A stretch of DNA of 6,625 nucleotides from Alphaproteobacteria bacterium (GTDB lineage Bacteria > Pseudomonadota > Alphaproteobacteria > UBA9219). The DNA lies in the NCBI GenBank assembly GCA_028865155.1, contig JAGWKW010000068.1, positions 1-6,625 of the forward strand, read 5' to 3'. The notes beneath the pieces are model-generated. The model had not been told where the DNA came from. It was given only the letters and a program-made list of their open reading frames with translations, and ran no database searches. Numbering within the stretch: the stretch's first letter is position 1; every line of letters begins with the position of its first letter. Made by a program: the position numbers and the translations under genes. Shown here in pieces: positions 1 to 5,538 of this stretch.

Positions 1-132
1 ATTTTCCCATTGCCTGCGCGCAAGTCCCACATCGGCTTTGCCCTGCTGCCCCTCCATCCACGGATTGATGACATAAGTGACGCCAAAATGATCGGGCGGG
101 CACATCAAAACCGTTTGCACGAAGGAAGGCAT
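1..132 (-). CDS. Amidinotransferase / dimethylargininase-family protein, N-terminal fragment
   Basis: The first 44 codons of a minus-strand gene that runs off the left edge. The ATG at 132-130 is the only sensible start, because the frame upstream closes at TAG 162-160 with no other start codon. The N-terminus reads MCPPDHFGV at residues 10-18, then INPWMEG at 22-28 and ARRQWEN at 38-44. The CPPDHF...INPWM pattern is the characteristic opening of the COG1834 guanidino-group-modifying superfamily (dimethylarginine dimethylaminohydrolases, arginine deiminase-like and amidinotransferase enzymes). These are cytosolic beta/alpha-propeller enzymes acting on arginine-like guanidino substrates. The catalytic His and C-terminal Cys lie outside the window, so activity and substrate cannot be assigned. 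The start is 27 bases after the stop of the 277-residue gene, so the two are probably cotranscribed. The family call is fairly secure; the exact enzyme is not. Confidence 0.8.
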   Translation of the reverse strand, partial: MPSFVQTVLMCPPDHFGVTYVINPWMEGQQGKADVGLARRQWEN

Positions 133-159
133 GCCTTGAACCTGTCTTGTTTCGGAAAC

Positions 160-993
160 CTATGCCGCTGCTGGCATAGAAGAAGGAAGGGTAACACTTT
201 CTTGTACCGGTACCACCGGTTTTCCAAACGGCACAGCTGTTTCGAGTGCCGCTGCGTGCATCGCCGCCGTCACCTCGCGTGGCTGCAACAGCCAGTTGCC
301 GACACGGCGCAAATCGCCGCCACAATATCCATCAATGATACGCGCATGCATGCCAGGCCAAGGGGGCCCCAGCGTCAAAGGCAAAACGCCCGCCACGCGC
401 ACGATATCGGCGACGAAATTTCCGCAGTTAATGCCGGAATTTGGCCCCTCTCCTCTCCGCGCGCGAACCCGATAAGGCTGCGGATTCTCATACTGCGCTT
501 TGATATAATCCAAAGTCGCCGCGATCTGCGCCGGACCAACTTTCGCCGAAGCGAAAACGTCGCCGTAACGCACATCGCTGGTCACCTCGCCATCGACGGG
601 GTTCTTAAGATTGGGGTGTAAAACTTTTTGAAGCGGCGAGAGACGGCTTAGTATTTCATATTGATGATACGCCTCCCTTCTGCGTTCGGGATGAAGGCGT
701 TTGTATTTGCCGTCGGCAGGATATTCCGACAGACAAGCGGCGTTGAACCCGGCATAGACCGGCGCGCGCCCATCGCCCGGCACGACCACCACAAAAACAT
801 GCGTACATTGAGGCGCGGGACGCGGAACATCGCGCACGACGCGGCGGCTGTCGCAGTAATCATAACAAACGATGATTTGCGGTTTATCGTCCTCGGCAAC
901 GACAAGCTTGAGCGGATCGTAAGGCAGCGCATGAACGAAGCCCTGCCTGACATCGGAAAGGCGGAAAGCATCGTGAACGCTTGTCCATTCCAT
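160..993 (-). CDS. Hypothetical protein, 277 aa, with an Asn-Cys motif
   Basis: I do not recognise this protein. It is soluble-looking, with no signal peptide and no membrane segment. The N-terminal half has a hydrophobic strand QIIVCYDYC (39-47) and another, THVFVVVVPGDG (64-75). The C-terminal half has helix-like AQIAATLDYIKAQY (155-168), then NCGNFVADIVRVAG (189-202), then PGMHARIIDGYC (213-224). A Cys after Asn at the start of a helix, followed by a His about 26 residues on (H216), loosely resembles NlpC/P60 or papain-like cysteine hydrolases; this is inference only. The ATG at 993 has no good Shine-Dalgarno sequence, and an alternative GTG at 1049 opens a different frame, so the N-terminus is uncertain. 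It lies 73 bases after DUF3501 and 27 before the amidinotransferase-family gene, all on the minus strand, so it could be in either operon. Long-frame integrity and its place in the strand block support it being real. Confidence 0.7.
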   Translation of the reverse strand: MEWTSVHDAFRLSDVRQGFVHALPYDPLKLVVAEDDKPQIIVCYDYCDSRRVVRDVPRPAPQCTHVFVVVVPGDGRAPVYAGFNAACLSEYPADGKYKRLHPERRREAYHQYEILSRLSPLQKVLHPNLKNPVDGEVTSDVRYGDVFASAKVGPAQIAATLDYIKAQYENPQPYRVRARRGEGPNSGINCGNFVADIVRVAGVLPLTLGPPWPGMHARIIDGYCGGDLRRVGNWLLQPREVTAAMHAAALETAVPFGKPVVPVQESVTLPSSMPAAA

Positions 994-1066
994 ATTCGAC
1001 CCGTGTAAAATACCGTCTTTATCGAATCACTTGCCTCAGTATCGGACACGGTTGGTAACGAAAGGG

Positions 1067-1651
1067 TTAATCGAAATCCTTCGCCAATGCGAGCCGCATC
1101 GCCTGCGGCATAACCGCCATATGGCCATAATTGGCGTGCGTTACGGCAAGGGTCACTTCTTGTTGCGGTGCAAAAAATTTAAGAATCTGCGCCGACGTGA
1201 ACGGAAAATGCAGGAATTGCACCGACGACGCCTTGCCTTCGGCGGATGTATAATCGAGGTCGCGCTCCGGCGCGGCTTTGACGGTCTCGCCGCCGAAGCG
1301 CAATTCGATGCTTCGCTCGACCCCGCCCAGCGTGGCCAGCACGTCATGGCGGCGCGCCTCGTCTTCGATCTCGAACATCAGCGTCGCGGTCAGTTCGCGC
1401 CCGTTCGGCACCATCGGGTTATAGGCGCGCAGCTCGTCGACAAGCTGTTCCGCGCCGCCTTTTTCGATGCGCAGCATCTCCTGAATCTGCAGCCACATCG
1501 TGTCGTAGCTTTCGAAATACATCATCGCATAAGGGCCGACGGCGAGACGCCGGTTTTTCTTGGCCTCGCGTATGGCGACGCGTTTTTCGGCGCGGACTTT
1601 TTCATATTCGTCCAACGACAGAATATCGGCGGCCGTAATCTCGCGTTTCAT
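1067..1651 (-). CDS. DUF3501 family protein
   Basis: A 194-residue protein of the DUF3501 family, function unknown. The start is ATG 1651-1649, which overlaps the TGA of the upstream Fe-S protein as ATGA. A GAGG Shine-Dalgarno (1662-1659) lies 7 bases before it, inside the end of that gene, so translational coupling is likely. The open frame continues far upstream to 2227, but that stretch overlaps the Fe-S gene and is its shadow. Visible features are an N-terminal MKREITAADILSLDEYE, a basic helix at 16-35, YFESYDTMWLQIQEML at 45-60, an acidic helix around 64-75, AYNPMVPNGREL at 77-87 and EIEDEARRHDV at 95-104. There are no cysteines, so it does not itself hold an Fe-S cluster. In proteobacteria this family commonly sits next to rubrerythrin and a GlpC/HdrD-like Fe-S protein, exactly as here, so I infer a shared redox or peroxide-related role. 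It is probably cytosolic. Confidence 0.88.
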   Translation of the reverse strand: MKREITAADILSLDEYEKVRAEKRVAIREAKKNRRLAVGPYAMMYFESYDTMWLQIQEMLRIEKGGAEQLVDELRAYNPMVPNGRELTATLMFEIEDEARRHDVLATLGGVERSIELRFGGETVKAAPERDLDYTSAEGKASSVQFLHFPFTSAQILKFFAPQQEVTLAVTHANYGHMAVMPQAMRLALAKDFD

Positions 1652-3039
1652 CGCATAGCCTCGCGCAAAATGCCGTAGCTCATCGCGAAAATCTCGACCG
1701 GGTTCAGCGCGCGCGGAGCGGACGTGCCGCCATCCACCCTTTCGACCCCTTGCGCGATATGCAGCGCGGCCAGCGGACATTCGGACGCGACGAAGGCGAG
1801 CGCATGTTTTTCTTCCGCCGCCTTCAGAACTTCCGCCGCCTTGCGCGCGACCGGCTTCCCGACCTTGAGCGCGACCTCGAAATTGCCTTTCTTGACGCCC
1901 CACGATCCGCCATGGCCCGAACAGCGTTCGACCACCGTCACATCGCCGGATTGCGGCAAAAGCGCCAGCATCTCCGCCGCCTTGGCGCCCATATTCTGCG
2001 CGCGCGCGTGACAAGCGATATGCAGCGCGACCGGCCCGGCCAAAGGCTGCGCGCCGTCCGGCAAACCCTGCCGTTTCGCGACATCGACGATGAACTCGGT
2101 CAGATCGAACGTCGCCTGCGCCAGTTTTTCTACTTTCGCATAATCGGCATCGCCCTCCGGCACGATCAGCGGCCATTCCATTTTCAGCATCAGGGCGCAA
2201 CTCGGTACCAGCGCGATCACGTCCCATCCCCGGTCGATATAATCCTGCATCGCGCCCGCAACTTTGCGCGCGTTATCCGCCACCTGCGCCAAATCGCCTT
2301 GCTCCAGCTGCGGCATCCCGCAGCAGCCGGGATAGACGACCTCCGTTTCGACGCCGAGCTTCGCCAGCACCGCGCGCGCGATCATCCCCATATCGGGATC
2401 GTTGTAATTCATCGTGCAGGTCGCATAAATCGCGGCCCTGCGCTTGCCGTAAGCGGGCGCGGTCTTGTTGATTTCGACCCCCTGCGCGGCGCGCGTCATG
2501 AAAGTCTTCGACGCATATTTGGGCAAAGCCGCTTCGGCATCGACGCCGGTTACGATCTCCATCGCGCCGCGCGTGACTTTGTTATGCGTCGATGTCGCCC
2601 AGTTCGCGATGGGCGCAACATATTTGGCGATTTCGCCATTGCGATCGGTCTTGGTCAATTCGCGGTCGGCCAGCGGCACATGGCCCTTTTTCTGCTCCGC
2701 CGCGCGATAGCGCAGCATCAGATGCGGAAAATCGAGATCGAATTCATGCGGCGGCACATAAGGGCACTTTGTCATGAAACACATGTCGCACAAGGTGCAG
2801 GCATCGGCGACAGCTTTGAAATTCGCGGAACTAACATCATGCAGGCTTTCCGACGGCACGTTGTCGATCAGATCGAACAGGCGCGGAAAACTATCGCACA
2901 AGTTGAAACAGCGGCGGCAGCCATGGCAAATGTCGAACACGCGCCGTAATTCGGCGTCGAGTTTTTCCTCGTCGTAGAAATCCGAATTCTGCCAATCGAG
3001 TGGGTGGCGGACAGGGGCCTGTAAACTGCCTTCGCGCAT
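1648..3039 (-). CDS. (Fe-S)-binding oxidoreductase, GlpC/HdrD-like
   Basis: A 463-residue protein with two ferredoxin-type cluster sites and two cysteine-rich domains. The first [4Fe-4S] site is C38, C41, C44, C48 (CHGCRRCFNLC). The second is C81, C84, C87, C92 followed by Pro (CTLCDMCFMTKCP). A cysteine-rich domain follows, with C208, CCG at 239-241 and C281. A second, degenerate one has C343, CSG at 373-375 and C421. This matches the GlpC/LutA/heterodisulfide-reductase-D architecture, which passes electrons between clusters and a partner. There are no membrane segments, so it is cytosolic. The start is ATG 3039-3037, giving MREGSLQAP-RHPLDW, which as I recall is the usual opening of this family. 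The open frame extends upstream to 3192, but that passes through a stem-loop and into the rubrerythrin gene. No clear Shine-Dalgarno is visible. It lies between rubrerythrin and DUF3501, and I infer it supplies electrons to, or helps maintain, the rubrerythrin. The substrate is unknown. Confidence 0.9.
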   Translation of the reverse strand: MREGSLQAPVRHPLDWQNSDFYDEEKLDAELRRVFDICHGCRRCFNLCDSFPRLFDLIDNVPSESLHDVSSANFKAVADACTLCDMCFMTKCPYVPPHEFDLDFPHLMLRYRAAEQKKGHVPLADRELTKTDRNGEIAKYVAPIANWATSTHNKVTRGAMEIVTGVDAEAALPKYASKTFMTRAAQGVEINKTAPAYGKRRAAIYATCTMNYNDPDMGMIARAVLAKLGVETEVVYPGCCGMPQLEQGDLAQVADNARKVAGAMQDYIDRGWDVIALVPSCALMLKMEWPLIVPEGDADYAKVEKLAQATFDLTEFIVDVAKRQGLPDGAQPLAGPVALHIACHARAQNMGAKAAEMLALLPQSGDVTVVERCSGHGGSWGVKKGNFEVALKVGKPVARKAAEVLKAAEEKHALAFVASECPLAALHIAQGVERVDGGTSAPRALNPVEIFAMSYGILREAMR

Positions 3040-3071
3040 GGAAACAACCAAGTATGAGGAAGGACAAAGAG

Positions 3072-3098
3072 AAGAGGCGGGGTTTTGCCCCGCCTCTT
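3072..3098 (-). terminator. GC-rich stem-loop after rubrerythrin
   Basis: An 11-bp perfect inverted repeat (AAGAGGCGGGG paired with CCCCGCCTCTT) closes a 5-base loop, starting 9 bases after the rubrerythrin stop. On the minus strand it is followed by CTCTTTG, which is pyrimidine-rich but not a clean T-run. It looks like a weak or partial intrinsic terminator or a 3'-end stabiliser. The Fe-S gene starts only 32 bases beyond it and has no obvious promoter, so some read-through is likely. Confidence 0.75.
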
Positions 3099-3107
3099 TA
3101 ACGCGTA

Positions 3108-3536
3108 TCAGGCGGCCTTTTTCAGCTCGTCGAGCGCTTTCTGGAAACGCCCGGCATGGGACTTCTCGGCCTTGGCCAGCGTTTCGAACCATTCGGCGAT
3201 TTCCTCGAACCCTTCCTCGCGCGCGGCCTTGGCCATGCCCGGATACATATCGGTATATTCGTGGGTTTCGCCCGCAATCGCGGCCGCCAGATTGTCGGCG
3301 GTCTTGCCGATGGGCAAACCCGTGGCGGGATCGCCGACCGCTTCGAGATATTCCAGATGCCCGTGCGCGTGGCCGGTTTCGCCTTCGGCGGTCGAACGGA
3401 ACACGGCGGCCGTATCGTTATGGCCTTCGACGTCGGCCTTCTGGGCGAAATACAGGTAACGGCGGTTGGCCTGGCTTTCGCCCGCGAACGCGTCTTTCAG
3501 ATTCTGTTCGGTCTTGGAGCCTTTGAGCGTGGCCAT
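3108..3536 (-). CDS. rbr: Rubrerythrin, diiron domain only
   Basis: A 142-residue ferritin-like diiron protein that reduces hydrogen peroxide to water in the cytosol. The start is ATG 3536-3534, with a strong AAGGAG Shine-Dalgarno (3549-3544) 7 bases away; the frame open to 3575 would begin within the promoter. The expected iron ligands are all present: E20 (GESQANRRY), E53 and H56 (EGETGH), E90 and E93 (GETHEY), and E124 and H127 (AEKSH). These fit the rubrerythrin pattern of E20, E53, H56, E94, E97, E127 and H131. The C-terminal rubredoxin domain with its two CxxC pairs is absent, and the protein contains no cysteine. It therefore needs an external electron donor. The Fe-S protein encoded next is the obvious candidate, by inference. 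Transcription probably starts at the TTGACA-containing promoter just upstream, under an Irr/PerR-like operator. Confidence 0.95.
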   Translation of the reverse strand: MATLKGSKTEQNLKDAFAGESQANRRYLYFAQKADVEGHNDTAAVFRSTAEGETGHAHGHLEYLEAVGDPATGLPIGKTADNLAAAIAGETHEYTDMYPGMAKAAREEGFEEIAEWFETLAKAEKSHAGRFQKALDELKKAA

Positions 3537-3543
3537 GATCTCT

Positions 3544-3549
3544 CTCCTT
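3544..3549 (-). promoter_or_regulatory. Strong ribosome binding site of rubrerythrin
   Basis: AAGGAG on the minus strand, 7 bases before ATG 3536. It fixes the start at MATLKGSK rather than the longer open frame, and it suggests high translation compared with the neighbouring Fe-S gene, which lacks such a site. Confidence 0.9.
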
Positions 3550-3574
3550 AAGGTGGGTGAAGGATAGCGGCACA

Positions 3575-3602
3575 ATCCTAGAATTATTCTAAATCATGTC
3601 AA
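3575..3602 (-). promoter_or_regulatory. Sigma-70-type promoter of rubrerythrin
   Basis: On the minus strand a perfect -35 TTGACA (3602-3597) is followed after 16 bases by TAGGAT (3580-3575), a 4/6 match to the -10 consensus. The start of transcription would fall near 3568, leaving a leader of about 30 bases before the ATG, with the Shine-Dalgarno inside it. The position is right for rubrerythrin and separates it transcriptionally from the AT-rich gene upstream. Confidence 0.7.
3577..3593 (-). promoter_or_regulatory. Irr (ICE) / PerR-like operator
   Basis: The minus strand reads TTTAGAATAATTCTAGG. Its core TAGAAT-A-ATTCTA (3591-3579) is a perfect 6-1-6 inverted repeat. It fits the iron control element bound by alphaproteobacterial Irr (TTTAGAA...TTCTAAA as I recall it). 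It also matches 11 of the 14 fixed positions of the PerR box TTATAATNATTATAA. It fills most of the -35/-10 spacer and touches the -10, a position where binding would repress. An irr-type regulator gene lies about 0.5 kb away on the same strand, which makes it the likely binder. Confidence 0.75.
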
Positions 3603-3636
3603 GGAAAACACAAATGACCATACAGCCCGAAACCAT

Positions 3637-4074
3637 TCACACATAAAGCTTGAACAATCTCATTCCCCAAGCAGCCATCCCCTCCAACATAGGAAGAACT
3701 GCTAAAATGCCCAAGACAAGCGAAAGCACTCCTAGCCGCCCGGCAACGCGATAAACCGGATCTGTGGCAGTCCAAATCCAGCACAACTCACCCCAAAAAC
3801 CCGCTTCTCGAATTACAAAGTTGTATTTTTCACCATTATCTATATTCAATTTATTGAGTGAATTCCTATCCATAAGGATTTTTCCTCTGTTCCCGTTATG
3901 GGTGTTTCGCAGCATTAAATAAGCATATCCCTTAGGTGTACTAAACCTACAGACGCTACCAGCTTTTATTTCTCCACGATCCCATCGGGCAACACGTACA
4001 ATATCTCTATAAGCATCATCATCCTCAACAGGATGAACTTCGAGGCTGACACTATGGCTGCTTTGGGACAACAT
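3637..4074 (-). CDS. Small membrane protein of unknown function
   Basis: A 145-residue protein I cannot assign. Start ATG 4074 has a GGGGGAG Shine-Dalgarno (4084-4078) 3 bases away, good evidence that it is translated. Residues 1-105 form a polar domain containing VRVARWDRGEIKAGSVC (26-42), YAYLMLRN (50-57), ILMDRNSLNKLNIDNGEKY (66-84) and FWGELCWIWTATDP (93-106). A single hydrophobic segment follows (about 113-131, RLGVLSLVLGILAVLPML), then a short tail with a few basic residues. This suggests a membrane-anchored soluble domain. The gene is visibly AT-richer than its neighbours and uses many A/T-ending codons (TTA, ATA, AAT), which suggests recent acquisition. It sits 48 bases after irr and just before the rubrerythrin promoter, so it may be transcribed with irr. 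No clear terminator follows it. Confidence 0.75.
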   Translation of the reverse strand: MLSQSSHSVSLEVHPVEDDDAYRDIVRVARWDRGEIKAGSVCRFSTPKGYAYLMLRNTHNGNRGKILMDRNSLNKLNIDNGEKYNFVIREAGFWGELCWIWTATDPVYRVAGRLGVLSLVLGILAVLPMLEGMAAWGMRLFKLYV

Positions 4075-4122
4075 TTTCTCCCCCTTTGCATTATTACTAC
4101 ATAGGAGACATTCTGATAATTT

Positions 4123-4542
4123 TCAGGTTCGCACCCGCACGCGCAAAACCACATCGATGCGCGCCAGATTCTTGCCCGAAGGCAGCTTCGGCAAATGCGA
4201 CACGCGCAGCGACGAGGCTGCAATGTCGGTCAGATGCCCGCTATCCTCGTCGAAAATGTGATGATGATCGCCGGTATTGGTGTCGAAATAAATCTGCCCG
4301 CCATCGACCGCGACCTGCCGCAGCAGCCCCGCCCCCATGAAGGCGTTGAGCGTGTTGTAAACCGTGGCCAGCGAAACATGAACGCGCTGTTTCAGCGCGG
4401 CGGCATGAACCTGCTCCGCCGTGACGTGCTTGTCGCACCCGTCGAACAGCCATCCGGCCAGCGCCAGCCTTTGCCGGGTCGGGCGCAAGCCCGCGCCTTG
4501 CAAAAGGGCCGTTAAACGGTCATGTTTCTGTCTGGGCGGCAT
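4123..4542 (-). CDS. irr: Fur-family transcriptional regulator, Irr type
   Basis: A 139-residue Fur-superfamily repressor. The winged-helix domain spans about 8-82, with GLRPTRQRLALAGWLF (18-33) and the recognition-helix segment VSLATVYNTLNAF (56-68). The linker reads VDGGQIYFDTNTGDHHHIF (79-97), and the HHH at 93-95 is the Irr haem/metal motif. The C-terminal CxxC pairs that bind structural zinc in Fur and PerR are absent, which supports Irr. The N-terminal Cys-Pro haem regulatory motif of Bradyrhizobium Irr is also absent; the only cysteine is C36, followed by Asp. Irr senses iron through haem and controls haem synthesis, iron storage and oxidative-stress genes. The start is ATG 4542, with no Shine-Dalgarno; TTG 4560 is an alternative. 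It is divergent from djlA. The nearby TAGAAT-N-ATTCTA box before rubrerythrin is its likely target. PerR-like peroxide sensing cannot be excluded. Confidence 0.9.
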   Translation of the reverse strand: MPPRQKHDRLTALLQGAGLRPTRQRLALAGWLFDGCDKHVTAEQVHAAALKQRVHVSLATVYNTLNAFMGAGLLRQVAVDGGQIYFDTNTGDHHHIFDEDSGHLTDIAASSLRVSHLPKLPSGKNLARIDVVLRVRVRT

Positions 4543-4689
4543 TGTTATAGTATGCCGCAAATGACGACAAACGCAATTCGCAATTTAAAAGGGAAATGGC
4601 GTGAATATCAGGGTTTTCCCTCTACCCCGCGAGGGGGAGTCCATCCTTTATCGCTCCCCGGTTTCAAACCGTATAAACAGCATCTTGCA
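4543..4689. other. Divergent intergenic region between irr and djlA
   Basis: A 147-base spacer that should hold both divergent promoters. Neither gene has a Shine-Dalgarno sequence. A TATAAA (4672-4677, plus) lies 12 bases before the djlA ATG, and TATAAC (4549-4544, minus) lies right next to the irr ATG. Neither has a convincing -35 partner. An imperfect GC-rich hairpin (CCCC 4625-4628, loop GCGA, GGGG 4633-4636, with flanking CTC/GAG) is visible. No second TAGAAT-N-ATTCTA box was found, so autoregulation of irr by this motif is not supported. The plus frame upstream of djlA stays open to 4522 but lacks the codon bias of the gene. Confidence 0.5.
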
Positions 4690-5538
4690 ATGACTATTCC
4701 CGCGCGAAAATCATGGTGGGGCAAAGCCATCGGCAGCGTCCTCGGCCTGTGGGCCGGGGGGCCGGTTGGCGCCGCCGTCGGCTTCATCGTCGGCCATATC
4801 CACGACACGCGCCCTCCGGCGAACGACCAGCAGGCCTGGTCGGGCCTGTGGGGCCATTACGGCGATTTCGCCGCCAATGTCGAACAGGCCGCCTTCACGA
4901 TGGGCGTCGTCGTGCTTGGCGCAAAAATGGCCAAGGCCGACGGCCGCGTCACGCGCGAAGAAATCGAAGCCTTCAAGCGCGTGTTCCACATCCGTCCCGA
5001 TCAGGAAGCCGCCGTCGGCCGCCTGTTCGACCGCGCGCGCCTGTCGGCGGACGGGTTCGAGCCTTATGCCTTCCAGCTCGCGCATATTTTCCGCCGCAAC
5101 GCCGCCGTCCTCGAAGAAGTTTTAAGCGGCCTTTTCATCATCGCTGCGGCGGACTCGCACGGGCTGAGCCGCGCCGAAACCGTCTTCCTCAAGCGCGTCG
5201 CTTTCATCTTCGGCTTCGGCTCGGAAGATCTCGCGCGCATCGCCGCGCGGTCCGGCGTCCATATGCCGGGGCCGGATATGTCTTCTTCCTCCGGAAGCGG
5301 CTACCGCGCGCCGCCGCCGCCGAACCCTTCGGCGGAAGCTTTCGCCATTCTGGGCGTCAGCGAAACCGCGACGGTCGAGGAGATCAAGGCATCCTACCGC
5401 GCGCTGATCCGCGAGCATCATCCCGACAAATTGATGGCGCAGGGCGTGCCGCCCGAATTCATCGCGACCGCGACCGAAAAAATGAAACGCATCAACGTCG
5501 CCTACGATACCGTGTGCAGGATTAAAGGGATTAAATGA
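4690..5538 (+). CDS. djlA: DjlA-type membrane co-chaperone (TerB and J domains)
   Basis: A 282-residue protein with the DjlA layout. A glycine-rich membrane segment lies at about 11-36 (GKAIGSVLGLWAGGPVGAAV...GHIHD). A TerB-like helical domain covers about 65-190, with the acidic motif LGAKMAKADGRVTREEIEAF (76-95). A Ser/Gly/Pro-rich linker (about 193-214) leads to a C-terminal J domain (215-282) with HPD at 244-246 and the LGVSETATVEEIKASYRAL helix pair. DjlA is an inner-membrane type III J protein that stimulates DnaK's ATPase and in enterobacteria influences envelope stress and capsule signalling. The ATG at 4690 places the membrane segment at the N-terminus as in the family. The frame is open back to 4522, but those codons look non-coding. 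The final codons carry the ribosome binding site of the amidase gene, and the ends overlap as ATGA. The domain call is firm; the precise client is unknown. Confidence 0.92.
   Translation: MTIPARKSWWGKAIGSVLGLWAGGPVGAAVGFIVGHIHDTRPPANDQQAWSGLWGHYGDFAANVEQAAFTMGVVVLGAKMAKADGRVTREEIEAFKRVFHIRPDQEAAVGRLFDRARLSADGFEPYAFQLAHIFRRNAAVLEEVLSGLFIIAAADSHGLSRAETVFLKRVAFIFGFGSEDLARIAARSGVHMPGPDMSSSSGSGYRAPPPPNPSAEAFAILGVSETATVEEIKASYRALIREHHPDKLMAQGVPPEFIATATEKMKRINVAYDTVCRIKGIK
5525..5530 (+). promoter_or_regulatory. Ribosome binding site of the amidase within djlA
   Basis: AAGGGA, 4 bases before the ATG at 5535 and inside the last codons of djlA. With the ATGA overlap it indicates translational coupling of the two genes. 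Confidence 0.75.

Noticed and set aside
10..621. A 203-codon plus-strand frame at the left end
   Set aside because: Arg/His-rich shadow frame opposite the 277-residue gene and the amidinotransferase start.
1652..2227. N-terminal extension of the DUF3501 frame
   Set aside because: The translation is low-complexity Arg/Gly/Ala and overlaps the Fe-S gene in another frame. The family-typical start is ATG 1651 with the ATGA overlap and a GAGG site.
1750..2700. Many CG-rich alternating stretches such as repeated GCGCGC
   Set aside because: They follow from Ala/Arg codons in a GC-biased gene and show no periodic or repeat unit.
1750..2949. A 399-codon open frame on the plus strand
   Set aside because: It lies wholly antisense to the Fe-S protein. 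Its translation is rich in Arg/His with no recognisable motif, which is typical of the shadow frame opposite a GC3-biased gene.
3040..3192. N-terminal extension of the Fe-S protein
   Set aside because: It runs through the stem-loop and into the end of rubrerythrin. Family similarity begins at MREGSLQAP.
4075..4122. Promoter for the small membrane protein (TTATCA 4119-4114, AATAAT 4095-4090, 18-base spacer)
   Set aside because: Matches are only moderate, the region is AT-rich so they arise easily, and the predicted start falls on the Shine-Dalgarno. Cotranscription with irr is equally possible.
3966..4223. An 85-codon minus-strand frame spanning the end of irr and the start of the small membrane gene
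   Set aside because: It overlaps both genes in another frame and has no motif or start signal.
4522..4689. Longer start for djlA or an upstream leader peptide
   Set aside because: The frame is open, but codon usage differs from the gene and no ribosome binding site precedes any of its ATGs. The membrane segment expected at the DjlA N-terminus begins right after 4690.
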